From NCBI GenBank assembly GCA_951812505.1, contig CATOSI010000001.1:496001-560000 (forward strand): a DNA stretch of 64,000 bases, written 5' to 3'. Shown here piece by piece: positions 17,279-27,012 of the stretch. Position numbers and translations under genes: made by a program. This DNA is from an uncultured Dehalococcoidia bacterium (GTDB taxonomy: Bacteria > Chloroflexota > Dehalococcoidia > Lucifugimonadales > UBA1123). Numbering within the stretch: position 1 is the first letter of the stretch; every line of letters begins with the position of its first letter. The notes below the pieces were generated by a model that saw nothing but the letters and a program-made list of their open reading frames with translations, was not told the origin of the DNA and searched no databases.

Positions 17279-18727
17279 ATGCCCCAGCGGCCCAAGACTA
17301 AAATTGTCTGTACACTCGGCCCTGCTACCAAGTCCTATGACATGATATGCAAGTTGATCGAGTCCGGCTTGACTGTCGCGCGACTCAATCTGTCTCACGG
17401 CACTTCCGCCGAGCACCAAGAACTGTTTCGTACCGTGCGGAAGGCTTCAGCCGACCTAGACATTCCCGTCGGGATAATGGTGGATATTCCAGGTCCCAAG
17501 TACAGGACGGGACCGCAGTCGCCTGGCGATTTTGACTTGAGTTCAGGCGATACACTGACTTTGACAAGCCGGGACATTACCGGAAATCCGAAGATGCTCG
17601 GGGTGTATCCTTCGGGAATACACAATGATGCGGTGGAAGGCGGTCGGGTGCTGGTGGACGATGGCGCGATCACGCTGGAAGTGATCTCCGTCTCCGGCCA
17701 GGAGGTGGAGTGCAGAGTCATGGACGGCGGCAGGATAACTGAGGGTCGGGGAGTAACGACCCCGGGAAGAGCGCCGACTCTTCCTCTGCTGGACTATCGC
17801 GCTATGCACGGTCTGAGTTTCGCGGCCAGCGCGGGCGCCGATTTTGTTGCGCTCTCGAACATCACCAAGTCCGAAGACATATATACCGCGCGCCAATTGC
17901 TTCATATGAGGGGCAGCGCTCCATTCATCATTTCTAAGATCGAGACCGCCGAGGCGATCAAGGCGTTCGACGGTATCCTTGCCGCCAGCGACGGCGTAAT
18001 GGTTGCCAGAGGCGATATGGGCGTTGAGATCAAGATGGAAGCTGTTCCCGCTGAACAGAAGCGCATCATCTCCAAGTGCAACACTGCCGGTAAGCCGGTT
18101 ATCACAGCCACCCAGATGCTCGAATCCATGGTCACTTCTTCGCAACCCACGAGGGCTGAAGTTACGGATGTCGCCAATGCGGTGTACGACGGGACCGACG
18201 CGATAATGCTTTCCGGCGAAACCTCAATCGGAAAATACCCGGACCGCGCCGTGGACGTGATGCGGAAGGTGGCGCTGGAGACCGAAACCGATCTCGACCA
18301 CGACCGCATCCTGGTGGAGAAGGCGCAGACCTCAGAGCAGCAGACCGACGACGCTATAAGCTATGCCGCCGCCAATATAGCCAACCAGATGAGCGCAGTA
18401 GCGATAGTGGCGTTTACCGAGTCAGGCAGCACGGCGCGTCGGATGTCGAGATACAGGCCGCGTCCGCCGATCCTGGCGCTGACGCCGCATGAATCGGTTC
18501 AGCGTGAACTGACGTTGAGCTGGGGCGTTAACCCCATCATCGGTCCGACGTTGACAAACCTGGAGAACTTGCTCGACGAAGCTGAGGATCATGCGGTTTC
18601 GCAGGTTTCGCTCACCAGTGGGGACAAGCTGGTGCTAACAGCGGGAACCCCATTAGGGGTCCCAGGCAGCACGAACTTCCTGTACGTAATGGATATATCC
18701 AAGGACGGGGAGAACCCCTCAAGTTGA
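17279..18727 (+). CDS. pyk: Pyruvate kinase
   Basis: Pyruvate kinase makes pyruvate and ATP from PEP and ADP. The TIM barrel begins 'KTKIVCTLGPATKSYDMI' with 'VARLNLSHGT'; the metal/PEP signature is 'DGVMVARGDMGVEI' and the substrate loop 'ITATQMLESM', with 'AIMLSGETSIGKYP' following. The C-terminal allosteric-type domain (about residues 350-480) is present. The ORF opens at a TTG at 17246, but the ATG at 17279 has GGAG nine bases upstream and matches the family N-terminus. Length 482 residues. Confidence 0.95.
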   Translation: MPQRPKTKIVCTLGPATKSYDMICKLIESGLTVARLNLSHGTSAEHQELFRTVRKASADLDIPVGIMVDIPGPKYRTGPQSPGDFDLSSGDTLTLTSRDITGNPKMLGVYPSGIHNDAVEGGRVLVDDGAITLEVISVSGQEVECRVMDGGRITEGRGVTTPGRAPTLPLLDYRAMHGLSFAASAGADFVALSNITKSEDIYTARQLLHMRGSAPFIISKIETAEAIKAFDGILAASDGVMVARGDMGVEIKMEAVPAEQKRIISKCNTAGKPVITATQMLESMVTSSQPTRAEVTDVANAVYDGTDAIMLSGETSIGKYPDRAVDVMRKVALETETDLDHDRILVEKAQTSEQQTDDAISYAAANIANQMSAVAIVAFTESGSTARRMSRYRPRPPILALTPHESVQRELTLSWGVNPIIGPTLTNLENLLDEAEDHAVSQVSLTSGDKLVLTAGTPLGVPGSTNFLYVMDISKDGENPSS

Positions 18728-18820
18728 GGTGGCGGAAAAAGATTCGTTCGTGAGATAGACTTGATTCAATAGTAAGTGGTCGCAACTGGGCCTCAAATGG
18801 CGCAAGGGGAGCCGTGGAAG

Positions 18821-21004
18821 ATGCTGAATATATATAACACTCTCACAAAGGAGATTGACGAGGTTTCCCCACTGGAAGACGGTGTAGTCAGGATGTACAC
18901 CTGTGGGCCTACTGTTTACCGGGACGCGCATATCGGCAATCTGCGTTCCTACCTGATGGCAGACTGGATCAGACGCATTTTGTCTGCACAGGGTTTGGAC
19001 GTCGTCCATATCAAGAATATCACCGACGTCGGGCATATGCGCCAGGAGATGTTGGAGCGTGGCGAGGACAAGATAATTGCAGCAGCGCTGGAAGAGGGAA
19101 AGACGCCTGCCGAGATAGCCCAGTTCTATACTGACCGATTTCTCGCGGACGAGCAAAAGCTGAGGATACAGCCCGCGCACGAGTTTCCGAAGGCCACCGA
19201 TCATATTCAAGAGATGATCGAAATCGTCGAGCGACTTGTAGAGACAGGATACGCATACGAAGCGGACGGCAACGTGTATTTCGCAGTTTCGCAGTTTCCG
19301 GAATACGGCAAATTGTCGGGCAACATTCATGAAGCCGAACTGCTGGAAGCGGTTAGAGTAGAGGCCGATCCTCTGAAGCGAGACCCACGCGACTTCACGC
19401 TCTGGAAAGCAGCTGAGCCTGGCCGCATGGTCAAGTGGCCCAGCCCCTGGGGAGAGGGATTCCCGGGCTGGCACATCGAGTGTTCCGCGATGTCATTCAA
19501 GTATCTCGGTGAGAAGTTCGATATTCACACCGGAGGCGTGGACAACATCTTCCCGCACCACGAAGGAGAAATAGCGCAGAGCGAGGGATTCACGGGGGAG
19601 CCGGTTGTCAGCTCCTGGGTGCATGGCCAGCATCTGCTTGCGGACGGCGTCAAGATGGCGAAGTCGGCGGGTAATTCCTTCATCATGTCGGACATAGAGG
19701 CTCAGGGGATAGACTCGATGGCCTTCCGATACCTGTGCATGACCGCCCGATACAATACGAGGCTCAACTTCACGTTCACATCGCTGAGAGCCGCTCAGCG
19801 CGGTCTGCAACGTCTCAAGAACCGTATCTGGCAGTGGACTATGGACGCGGACGGCGACGTTGCGAACGGCGCTGACGTCGAGGAATGGACGGGCAAATTC
19901 TTCGATACGGTGAACTCAAATCTGGATATGCCCGGAGCGCTGGCTCTGACATGGGAAATGGCCAGGTCAGACCTTTCGGCTGCCACCAAGCTCACGCTGG
20001 TGGAGAAGTTCGACCACGTGCTTGGCCTGGAACTCGTCAATGTAGTCGAGGAATATGAATCTGAGCCCGAAGCGCTTGAGCAACTTGTCAGAAGGTCGAG
20101 TCATCGAGAGGCCGGTGAATACGCGGACGCGGACCGAATCAGGGCAGGCCTGGAGGACGCCGGATACGTCGTCGAGGACGATGCGACAGCATCCCGGATT
20201 AGGCCGAAAGCCGAGTGGGAGAAGCTGACCGAAGACCGCGATATTATCTCTTCGGCAGCCGAGGTGCCATCGCTTGTTGACGAGATGGACTCACGCGAAG
20301 TGACCATCGGAATCGTGGCTTGCAACTATGTGGAAGATGTTAAGCGCGCGGTCAACAGCGCATTCACCTGGGCAAACGGCCGCGATATGGAAGCGGTTAT
20401 TCTGGACAATGGATCGACGGATGGCACTTCCGAATGGCTGGAGGAGTTGGCGTCGCGAGATGCTCGGGTCAGAGTGATTCATGCCGACCACAAGCTCGGC
20501 GAAGGAGCGGCGAAGAACATTGTCCTGAAACAGAGCCTTGGGCGTACGGTAGTGCTGCTTGACACCAGCGCCGAGATATGCGCCGACATTTACGGTCGCA
20601 TCGAGCAGATGCTCGACCAGAAGGATGTCGGCATAGCCGGACCGTTCGGCCTGCGAACCGACAATCTTCACCACTTCCACGATGGTGAAGGCGAATCCGG
20701 AGAGATGGATGCGATGCAGGCGTACTGTTTCGCCTTCAGACGCAGCGCCCTCAAGGAAGTCGGCTTGATGCGAGAGAGTTTCCGGTTCTACCGCAATCTG
20801 GATATTGACTACAGCTTCCACTTCAAGGAGGCGGGCAAGAGGATACTTGCCGATGCTTCGCTGGGGGTCGTTCAGCACGAACACAGAGTCTGGAGCGAAC
20901 TGGCGGAGGGAGAGCGCGACGAGTTGAGTCTGAAGAACTACCGCCGCTTCCTGGAGAAGTGGGGCGACCGAGCCGATCTTCTTGTAAGCAGCGGGCGGGG
21001 ATAG
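18821..21004 (+). CDS. cysS: Cysteinyl-tRNA synthetase fused to a C-terminal GT2-like glycosyltransferase domain
   Basis: Residues 1-480 are a complete class I CysRS that charges tRNA-Cys: '[19 protein letters not shown]' holds a zinc Cys and the HIGH-type motif, 'GWHIECSAM' and '[12 protein letters not shown]' hold the other zinc ligands, and '[11 protein letters not shown]' is the KMSKS loop. The usual C-terminal helical region ends near 'IRPKAEWEK'. From about residue 492 a second domain of about 236 residues follows in the same frame: '[19 protein letters not shown]', '[18 protein letters not shown]' and '[16 protein letters not shown]' are GT-A family 2 hallmarks. The usual DxD is replaced by 'LLDTSAEI', so catalysis is uncertain. 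The ORF opens at a GTG (18776), but the ATG at 18821 has AAGGGGAG eight bases upstream. Confidence 0.93.
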   Translation: MLNIYNTLTKEIDEVSPLEDGVVRMYTCGPTVYRDAHIGNLRSYLMADWIRRILSAQGLDVVHIKNITDVGHMRQEMLERGEDKIIAAALEEGKTPAEIAQFYTDRFLADEQKLRIQPAHEFPKATDHIQEMIEIVERLVETGYAYEADGNVYFAVSQFPEYGKLSGNIHEAELLEAVRVEADPLKRDPRDFTLWKAAEPGRMVKWPSPWGEGFPGWHIECSAMSFKYLGEKFDIHTGGVDNIFPHHEGEIAQSEGFTGEPVVSSWVHGQHLLADGVKMAKSAGNSFIMSDIEAQGIDSMAFRYLCMTARYNTRLNFTFTSLRAAQRGLQRLKNRIWQWTMDADGDVANGADVEEWTGKFFDTVNSNLDMPGALALTWEMARSDLSAATKLTLVEKFDHVLGLELVNVVEEYESEPEALEQLVRRSSHREAGEYADADRIRAGLEDAGYVVEDDATASRIRPKAEWEKLTEDRDIISSAAEVPSLVDEMDSREVTIGIVACNYVEDVKRAVNSAFTWANGRDMEAVILDNGSTDGTSEWLEELASRDARVRVIHADHKLGEGAAKNIVLKQSLGRTVVLLDTSAEICADIYGRIEQMLDQKDVGIAGPFGLRTDNLHHFHDGEGESGEMDAMQAYCFAFRRSALKEVGLMRESFRFYRNLDIDYSFHFKEAGKRILADASLGVVQHEHRVWSELAEGERDELSLKNYRRFLEKWGDRADLLVSSGRG

Positions 21005-21035
21005 GTACAATTAGCGCGCCTTGGTGTTGTCGAAT

Positions 21036-21065
21036 GGCCCCCGGATACGCAGGGGGCCTTTTCTT
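21036..21065 (+). terminator. Intrinsic terminator after cysS fusion gene
   Basis: GGCCCCC (21036-21042) pairs with GGGGGCC (21052-21058) over 7 bp with a 9-base loop, followed by TTTTCTT. It separates the cysS fusion gene from the exchanger gene. Confidence 0.8.
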
Positions 21066-21082
21066 GTGTTACAGGAGATGTC

Positions 21083-22099
21083 GTGGAGCTCACTCTGCTC
21101 TGGCTACAGTTAGCCGCCGCCGCCGGGATAATTCTGGTTACGGCGCACTTTATGGCTGGATCGGCAGACGTAATTGCAGAGAAGACGGGATTGGGAAGGT
21201 CTTTCGTCGGAGTGGTTATGCTCGCCACCGCTACATCTCTTCCCGAACTTGGCACGGGCGTCAGTTCAATCGTACTCGTTGGCGAAGTGGACCTCGCCGC
21301 GGGAGACGCTTTCGGCAGCAACCTGTTCAATCTGTTGATTATCGGACTTCTGGACATTTACTGGAGGCGCGGCCCGATTCTCAGTAGCGTAACGCCCACG
21401 TCGGCGCTCGTAGGGATACTCGGAATTCTGGTAATTTCGATGGCACTCACCGCGATGATTGTGCACGGCTTGACAGAGAGTGCGTCGAGCTGGTTTATAA
21501 GCCCAATGTCCCTGATATTGTTCGGGGTGTTCCTGGTCGCTATGTTCCTGATCTACCGCGCGGAGAATGTAGAAAGGGAGGTCGCGAGACCATCAGATGA
21601 GGCCGAAAATTACGCCGAAAAAAGTCTGCCTTGGGCATTCATCACTTATCTAGTTACAGCCGCAGTTGTCGTCGCATCCGCCGTTTGGCTCGCTAATATC
21701 GGCGAGGATCTCGCCCATGCTATGGGCTGGGAAGCGAGTTTCGTTGGTACACAGTTCCTCGCGCTTAGCACTTCGCTGCCCGAGATTGCGGCGTCATTCG
21801 CCGCGCTGAGGCTCGGCGCGCCGGAATTGGCGATCACCAACGTTCTTGGAAGCAATCTCTTCAACATGGGATTCGTTCTCTTCCTGGACGATGTGGCGTT
21901 CACTGAGGGCGCTCTCTGGAACGGCATATCCCAGATACACCAGCTTACGGCAATTGTGGCGATCATAATGTCCGCGATTGTAGTGGCGGGAATAATGACA
22001 AGGGGGTGGCGAAGACCACGGTGGCCCGTAAGTCCCGAAGGCGCTTCAATGATAGTCCTCTACGTAATCGTGAGCGTCTTAGTGTTTGCCCTCGCTTGA
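21083..22099 (+). CDS. Calcium/sodium (cation) exchanger family membrane protein
   Basis: A 338-residue Na_Ca_ex-type antiporter with two homologous halves of about five helices each. The alpha repeats are visible as 'LATATSLPELGTGVSSIVL' with 'GDAFGSNLFNLLI' in the first half and 'LALSTSLPEIAASFAALRLG' with 'ITNVLGSNLFNMGF' in the second; Glu and Asn in these repeats bind cations. The acidic loop between halves is short. The start is GTG at 21083, five bases after AGGAG. Ion preference is not evident. Confidence 0.9.
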   Translation: MELTLLWLQLAAAAGIILVTAHFMAGSADVIAEKTGLGRSFVGVVMLATATSLPELGTGVSSIVLVGEVDLAAGDAFGSNLFNLLIIGLLDIYWRRGPILSSVTPTSALVGILGILVISMALTAMIVHGLTESASSWFISPMSLILFGVFLVAMFLIYRAENVEREVARPSDEAENYAEKSLPWAFITYLVTAAVVVASAVWLANIGEDLAHAMGWEASFVGTQFLALSTSLPEIAASFAALRLGAPELAITNVLGSNLFNMGFVLFLDDVAFTEGALWNGISQIHQLTAIVAIIMSAIVVAGIMTRGWRRPRWPVSPEGASMIVLYVIVSVLVFALA

Positions 22100-22161
22100 C
22101 ACATCGCCTCTTCGCTCATAAAGTTGTCGCACAAGTAACATACGTGTACAGGAGATAAGAG

Positions 22162-22482
22162 ATGTTCTTTGAGCTCAGAGAGTACAGGACAATGCCCGGT
22201 CAGCGAGAAAACTGGGTGAAGTTTATGGAAGAGGAGATTATTCCCTTCCAGGTGTCGAAAGGTATGACGATCCTGGGAAGTTTCGTGGGCGAGGAAGAAG
22301 ACGATCTGTATATCTGGGTGCGCCGCTTCGATAGCGAGGAGCAGCGTGAGAAGCTCTATGAAGCCGTCTATGAGAGTGATTACTGGGTGAATGAAGTCGC
22401 TCCCAGGATACCCGGAATGATGGACCGGTCGAAGATCGTCGTTCGGCGCATCGAAGCCACCCCGCGCTCGGTGATTCAGTAG
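22162..22482 (+). CDS. NIPSNAP family protein
   Basis: A 106-residue ferredoxin-like (dimeric alpha/beta barrel) protein beginning 'FFELREYRTMPGQRENWVKFME', the NIPSNAP opening, with 'LYIWVRRFDSEEQREKLYEAVY' and a short C-terminal strand. The biochemical role of these proteins is unknown; in SAR202-like genomes they are common near catabolic genes. A good GGAG lies 9 bases before the ATG. It precedes an amidohydrolase gene on the same strand. Confidence 0.85.
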   Translation: MFFELREYRTMPGQRENWVKFMEEEIIPFQVSKGMTILGSFVGEEEDDLYIWVRRFDSEEQREKLYEAVYESDYWVNEVAPRIPGMMDRSKIVVRRIEATPRSVIQ

Positions 22483-22522
22483 CCGGGATTCACTTACCTG
22501 TGCGCAAAACCGCGTTCACCAC

Positions 22523-24073
22523 GTGACTTTCAGTGGACCGCCGGATCTTTTTCTGACCAACGCCCGCGTATTGACTATGGACGAGCAGCGTCCTAGAGCG
22601 GGTGCGGTTGCGGTCAAGGACGGCCGGATCCTTTGGGTCGGCTCATCCACGGATTTGACCACGAGCAGTTCGTGGAATGTCAGGAATCTCGATTGTGCAG
22701 GCGGTTCTTTACTGCCGGGTTTCCACGACGCTCATATTCACCTGTTATCTTACGCATCTACGGCGTTGGCGGTTGACTGTCGGCCCACATCCGTTTCGTC
22801 CATTCAGGACATCAAGCGCGAGATTGGTGAGAGAGCATCGCACACTCCACCAGGGGAGTGGATCAGGGCCTGGGGGTATGACGAAACTTCGCTGGAAGAG
22901 CGCCGACATCCGACTCGCAGGGACCTGGATGATGCAACTAGACAGCACCCTGTTCGACTCGATCACAGGTCTGGACATGCCTGTGTATTGAACTCGCCGG
23001 CGCTGGAACGTGTTGGCATCGGCGACTCGTTCCCCGAGCCGCCCGGAGCGACCGTCGAGCGGGAACTCGATACCGGAAGGCCCAACGGTGTGCTTCTGGA
23101 GATGCAGAATTTCCTTGACGGAAAGACAGACAGCCACACCAATGATGAGTTGGAATCCTCCATCAAGGCGGTAGCAAGCAGCCTGCTGGCCCAGGGTGTC
23201 ACTTCAGTACAGGACGCTACGCAGTACAACTCGGTTTCCCGGTGGGACTACTTCGCGCACGCTCGTGAGCGGGTCGGAGCCATGCCGAGAATTTCTCTCA
23301 TGCCGGGATATCGGAACGTTGCCGAGTTTGTGGAGCGAGGTCTGACATTCGGGTCCGGGAATCTGCTACAGAGAGTAGGACATGCCAAGATCATGGTCAC
23401 AGCGTCCTCCAGACACCTGACGCCTGATAGGAGGGAGTTGTCGCACATGGTACGCGAGTCTGCGGAAGCCGGCTTCCCAGTCGCGATTCACGCGGTGGAG
23501 GCGGAGGCCGTCAGGAGCGCGGCTGAAGCAATATCGTCGGTCTCCGGTCTGACTGGGATCCTCGGACCTCACCGTATCGAACATTGCTCGGAATGTCCTC
23601 CTGAAGCGCTGAGAGCTGTGGCGCAGTCCTCGGCATTAGTCGCGACACAACCAGGCTTTATTCTCCAGAATGGCGACCGCTACCTGTCCTCAGTGGATCA
23701 GGCGATGCTGCCATACCTGTATCGAATCCGCGCACTTACTGAAAATGGAATCTCCGTCGCCTTTGGCTCCGATGCGCCCGTCGGGAATCCCAATCCGATG
23801 CTTGGTGTTTCTTCGGCCGTGACGCGTAGGACCAGAACTGGGACAGTCCTCTCCGAAGGGGAGGGAATATGCACTCTTGAAGCAATTAGAGCGTACACGT
23901 CGGTATCGGCCAGGGCGACGGGTCTGGAGCTCCAAGTTGGAAAAATCAAGCCGGGAATGTTGGCCGATATGGTCCTATTCGACGAAGACATAACTCAATG
24001 CCCGCCCGAGAGTATCGGCACAGTTCGTCCGGTCATGACGTTGCTGGGTGGTGCAGTAGTCTCGGAGAGCTAA
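22523..24073 (+). CDS. Amidohydrolase family protein (YtcJ-like)
   Basis: A 516-residue metal-dependent hydrolase of the amidohydrolase superfamily. The N-terminal composite beta domain ('LFLTNARVLTMDEQRPRAG', 'VKDGRILWVG') is followed by the metal motif 'GFHDAHIHLLSYA', later His in 'PVAIHAVEAEAV', 'GPHRIEHCSEC' and the Asp in 'VAFGSDAPVGNPNP'; the C-terminal 'GKIKPGMLADMVLFDED' closes the beta domain. YtcJ-type enzymes cleave varied amides, so the substrate is unknown. The start is GTG at 22523; it ends just before the convergent polyprenyl synthase gene. Confidence 0.88.
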   Translation: MTFSGPPDLFLTNARVLTMDEQRPRAGAVAVKDGRILWVGSSTDLTTSSSWNVRNLDCAGGSLLPGFHDAHIHLLSYASTALAVDCRPTSVSSIQDIKREIGERASHTPPGEWIRAWGYDETSLEERRHPTRRDLDDATRQHPVRLDHRSGHACVLNSPALERVGIGDSFPEPPGATVERELDTGRPNGVLLEMQNFLDGKTDSHTNDELESSIKAVASSLLAQGVTSVQDATQYNSVSRWDYFAHARERVGAMPRISLMPGYRNVAEFVERGLTFGSGNLLQRVGHAKIMVTASSRHLTPDRRELSHMVRESAEAGFPVAIHAVEAEAVRSAAEAISSVSGLTGILGPHRIEHCSECPPEALRAVAQSSALVATQPGFILQNGDRYLSSVDQAMLPYLYRIRALTENGISVAFGSDAPVGNPNPMLGVSSAVTRRTRTGTVLSEGEGICTLEAIRAYTSVSARATGLELQVGKIKPGMLADMVLFDEDITQCPPESIGTVRPVMTLLGGAVVSES

Positions 24074-24107
24074 TTCGGACAGAATCCGGCAGCGACTGTC
24101 GGACAAT

Positions 24108-25094
24108 CTACCTTCTACGCCTCACAACGTAATCGAGGAGAAGTTCAAGAGAGCGGCGACCTTCCGATTCGGGCAAGAGTTGGAGGGCGTCGCGCGCGAC
24201 ATCGCACCGCCTGGATGCTTCGGAGTATGCCTCGGCCATGATTTCGGGCTGCCTGATCATATCAACGGCTTCCTCGAGCAGACTGCCGTTGTTCCTGTCT
24301 TCGAAATATGCCTTCACGGGATTAGTCCCGTTATGTCTGTCGAGTGCTATAAAAGTTGGCAGAGTCATGACGCCGTGGGCGAGGTCGCTTCCCACAGGCT
24401 TCCCAAACTCTTCCTGAGTGCCCTCAAAATCCAGGATGTCGTCAACAATCTGAAAGGCCATTCCGAGTTCGTAGGCGTATTCTCGCAGCGCGGAAATATG
24501 TTTGTCGGGGGCTCCGCTGATTGTGGCCGCGGACTCACCGGATACAGCAAATAGCGAAGCGGTCTTGCTGAAGATTCTTGAGTAGTAGTCGTCAAGAGTC
24601 TGCTCAGGGTCGTAGATGCCGACCCTCTCACGCAACTCGCCATTGGATAGGTCCATGATAGTTTCAGAGAATCTTCTTATGACGCCTATATGCCCTATAT
24701 CACAAACCAGAGTCGCAGAGGACGCAAATACGTAGTCTCCCACTAATACGGCGATGTCTTTACCGAACATACTTGATATTGTTGTTCTTCCGCGCCTGAA
24801 GTCCGACTCGTCCACAGTGTCGTCATGAATCAACGTGGCGATATGAAGGAGTTCAATCGCGGTTGCCATGATTTCGGACTTCTGTTCGTCGTGTGGGTGA
24901 AATCCTGACGCGAGGAGGGCTATCGCGGGCCTTACTCTCTTGCCAGAAGAGCAATAGACGTGGGAGAGCACATCGGATAGAAAGGGGAAGTCAACATTGG
25001 CCATGTTGCCGAGCCGGTCCTCGACTCTGGACAAACGCTCTCTTATGGGAGCGTAGATTAGATCTATGGTTTCTCTGTCCGAGCTAACTTCCAA
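24108..25094 (-). CDS. Polyprenyl diphosphate synthase
   Basis: A 328-residue trans-isoprenyl diphosphate synthase that extends FPP or GGPP with IPP, probably to make the quinone side chain. The first Asp-rich motif is 'LIHDDTVDESDFRRG' and the second 'FQIVDDILDFEGTQEEFGKP', with 'SGKRVRPAIALLAS' for IPP binding. Features resemble octa/heptaprenyl synthases. It overlaps metG by 11 bases at its start, so the two are probably co-expressed. Confidence 0.9.
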   Translation of the reverse strand: MEVSSDRETIDLIYAPIRERLSRVEDRLGNMANVDFPFLSDVLSHVYCSSGKRVRPAIALLASGFHPHDEQKSEIMATAIELLHIATLIHDDTVDESDFRRGRTTISSMFGKDIAVLVGDYVFASSATLVCDIGHIGVIRRFSETIMDLSNGELRERVGIYDPEQTLDDYYSRIFSKTASLFAVSGESAATISGAPDKHISALREYAYELGMAFQIVDDILDFEGTQEEFGKPVGSDLAHGVMTLPTFIALDRHNGTNPVKAYFEDRNNGSLLEEAVDMIRQPEIMAEAYSEASRRCDVARDALQLLPESEGRRSLELLLDYVVRRRR

Positions 25095-26751
25095 GACGCG
25101 CTGTCTCTTCCTCTATGAGGGACTCATCGAACTTGCGGAACAGAGGCTTTGGGCGCGGCAAGGGGATACCGGGCTTCAGGTCGTTAGGTTCCCAGTTCCA
25201 GCCCCTTGTCTCTACGGTGCCGTCCAGCCCCAGCATGGTGTGCAGCTTTTCGGAACTGGTAGGCATGTAGGGATAAAGCGCAACCTTCAGGCAATTGATG
25301 GCCGTCAAGCTCGTCCATATCGTCCTTGCGGCGTCAGCCCTGTCAGTCTTTACCGCCTGCCAGGGTGCCTTTGCGTCGAGGTAGCGATTTGTTGACTGGG
25401 CGAGCCGCATAGCCGATTGAAGCCCGTTTCTGAATCTGCAATCTGAGATATTTCGCCCCGTCTCATTCAGCGCCTCTCGGGCGAAGTCCAGCAGGGCGAC
25501 AGATTCGTCGTCAAGGGAACCGGGGTCGGGAACGGCTCTGTCGAAGTTGCGCCCGGCCATAGTCAGAGTTCTGTGAATCAGGTTCCCATACGTTGCAACC
25601 AATTCATCGTTGTTGCGGCGGACATATTCTGTCCACGAGAAGTCGGAGTCGCTCGACTCGGGCATCATCGCAGAAATGACGTAGCGAAGCGGGTCGGGTT
25701 CATACCTGTCCAGATAGTCGGGCATCCACACGGCCCAATTCCTGCTTGTGGACAGTTTTCTATCTTCGAGGTTCATGTATTCGTTGGCCGGTACATTGTA
25801 CGGCAGGTTCAAGTCGCCGTAGCCAAGCAGCATGGCGGGCCAGATGACGGTATGAAATGGAATGTTGTCCTTGCCCATAAAGTAGTAGGAGCGCGATTCA
25901 TCCTGCCAGAATTCCTTCCACTTGTCCGGCTTTCCGCTGCGCTCGGCCCACTCTTTGGTTGCGGAGAGATAGCCTATCACTGCCTCGAACCAAACGTAAA
26001 TGCGCTTACTTTCGTATCCTTCAACCGGAACGGGGACTCCCCACTCCAGGTCTCGCGTGATCGCCCGGTCGCGCAACCCTCCTTCTAGATATCCAATAGT
26101 GAAATTCCTTACGCTCGGGCGCAGGTGGTCCTGCTCTCTGATCCAATCCAGAAGCTGGTCTTCGAAGGCGGTGAGTCGTAGGAAGAAGTGCTCCGTTTCC
26201 CTTATCTCCGGCGTGGACCCGCAGGTACGACACCGGATTCCAATGAGATCTTCGGGGTCGAGCGTGCGTCCGCAATTGTCGCATTGATCCCCGCGAGCGC
26301 CATCGCTTTCACAGTGAGGACATGTGCCTTCCACATACCTGTCCGGGAGGAACCGCTCGTCACTGATGCAATAGGGCTGACTCATAGTGTCGGTGTAGAG
26401 GTAGCCCTTCTCCAGCAGACGCAGAAATATGTCCTGAGTAACTTCCGCATGATTCTGTGTATGAGTGGTGGTAAATAGGTCGAAGCTGATGTTGAAGCGT
26501 TCCCAGGTATCCAGAAATTCAGCCTGGAATTTGGAATAAATATCCTCCGGAGTAACGCCCTGCTGGTCGGCCGCTATTGTGACGGGTGTTCCGTGGGCAT
26601 CGCTGCCGGACACCATTGCTACTTCGTTGCCTATCATCCTGTGATAACGCGCGAAAATGTCTGCAGGCAGATAGGCCCCCGCAGTGTGGCCGAGGTGGAT
26701 GGAGCCGTTGGCGTAAGGCCAAGCCACGGCTACGAGTATGCGTTCGGACAT
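25084..26751 (-). CDS. metG: Methionyl-tRNA synthetase
   Basis: A class I synthetase that charges initiator and elongator tRNA-Met. The HIGH motif lies in 'WPYANGSIHLGHTAGAYLPAD'. A zinc knuckle is visible as 'CPHCESDGARGDQCDNCG' followed by a second 'CRTCGS' pair. The KMSKS position reads 'RKLSTSRNWAVW', a known variant. At 555 residues it lacks the C-terminal tRNA-binding (EMAP-like) domain found in longer MetRS. The 260 bases upstream separate it from amt, which runs the other way. Confidence 0.95.
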   Translation of the reverse strand: MSERILVAVAWPYANGSIHLGHTAGAYLPADIFARYHRMIGNEVAMVSGSDAHGTPVTIAADQQGVTPEDIYSKFQAEFLDTWERFNISFDLFTTTHTQNHAEVTQDIFLRLLEKGYLYTDTMSQPYCISDERFLPDRYVEGTCPHCESDGARGDQCDNCGRTLDPEDLIGIRCRTCGSTPEIRETEHFFLRLTAFEDQLLDWIREQDHLRPSVRNFTIGYLEGGLRDRAITRDLEWGVPVPVEGYESKRIYVWFEAVIGYLSATKEWAERSGKPDKWKEFWQDESRSYYFMGKDNIPFHTVIWPAMLLGYGDLNLPYNVPANEYMNLEDRKLSTSRNWAVWMPDYLDRYEPDPLRYVISAMMPESSDSDFSWTEYVRRNNDELVATYGNLIHRTLTMAGRNFDRAVPDPGSLDDESVALLDFAREALNETGRNISDCRFRNGLQSAMRLAQSTNRYLDAKAPWQAVKTDRADAARTIWTSLTAINCLKVALYPYMPTSSEKLHTMLGLDGTVETRGWNWEPNDLKPGIPLPRPKPLFRKFDESLIEEETARLGS

Positions 26752-26959
26752 AGGTCGTTCACTAACCTTAAGGAGTCTGTCCGTGATGCGAACATGGCAC
26801 TATGGTAGCACGCCGAATTTGCAATTGGAAATAGAGAACGGGGTAGGGTGCAGGACGACGTTTTCGTTCAGTCTCTACACTTATTCGGGCAGCTTCTTTA
26901 ATGTCCGTTTAACTGATTCGGTGTCCACCGGCGGACTGTTCATGGATGCTAGGCAGTGT

Positions 26960-26965
26960 TATAAT
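26960..26965 (+). promoter_or_regulatory. Probable -10 of the amt promoter
   Basis: TATAAT preceded by TGT gives the extended -10 form TGTTATAAT, the same as before the dnaJ-like gene. It lies about 48 bases before the amt start. The -35 is weak. Confidence 0.5.
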
Positions 26966-27012
26966 CCGCGCTGACAGCAGTTGCATCTCTTCCATACCGT
27001 TTGGGGGGTATT

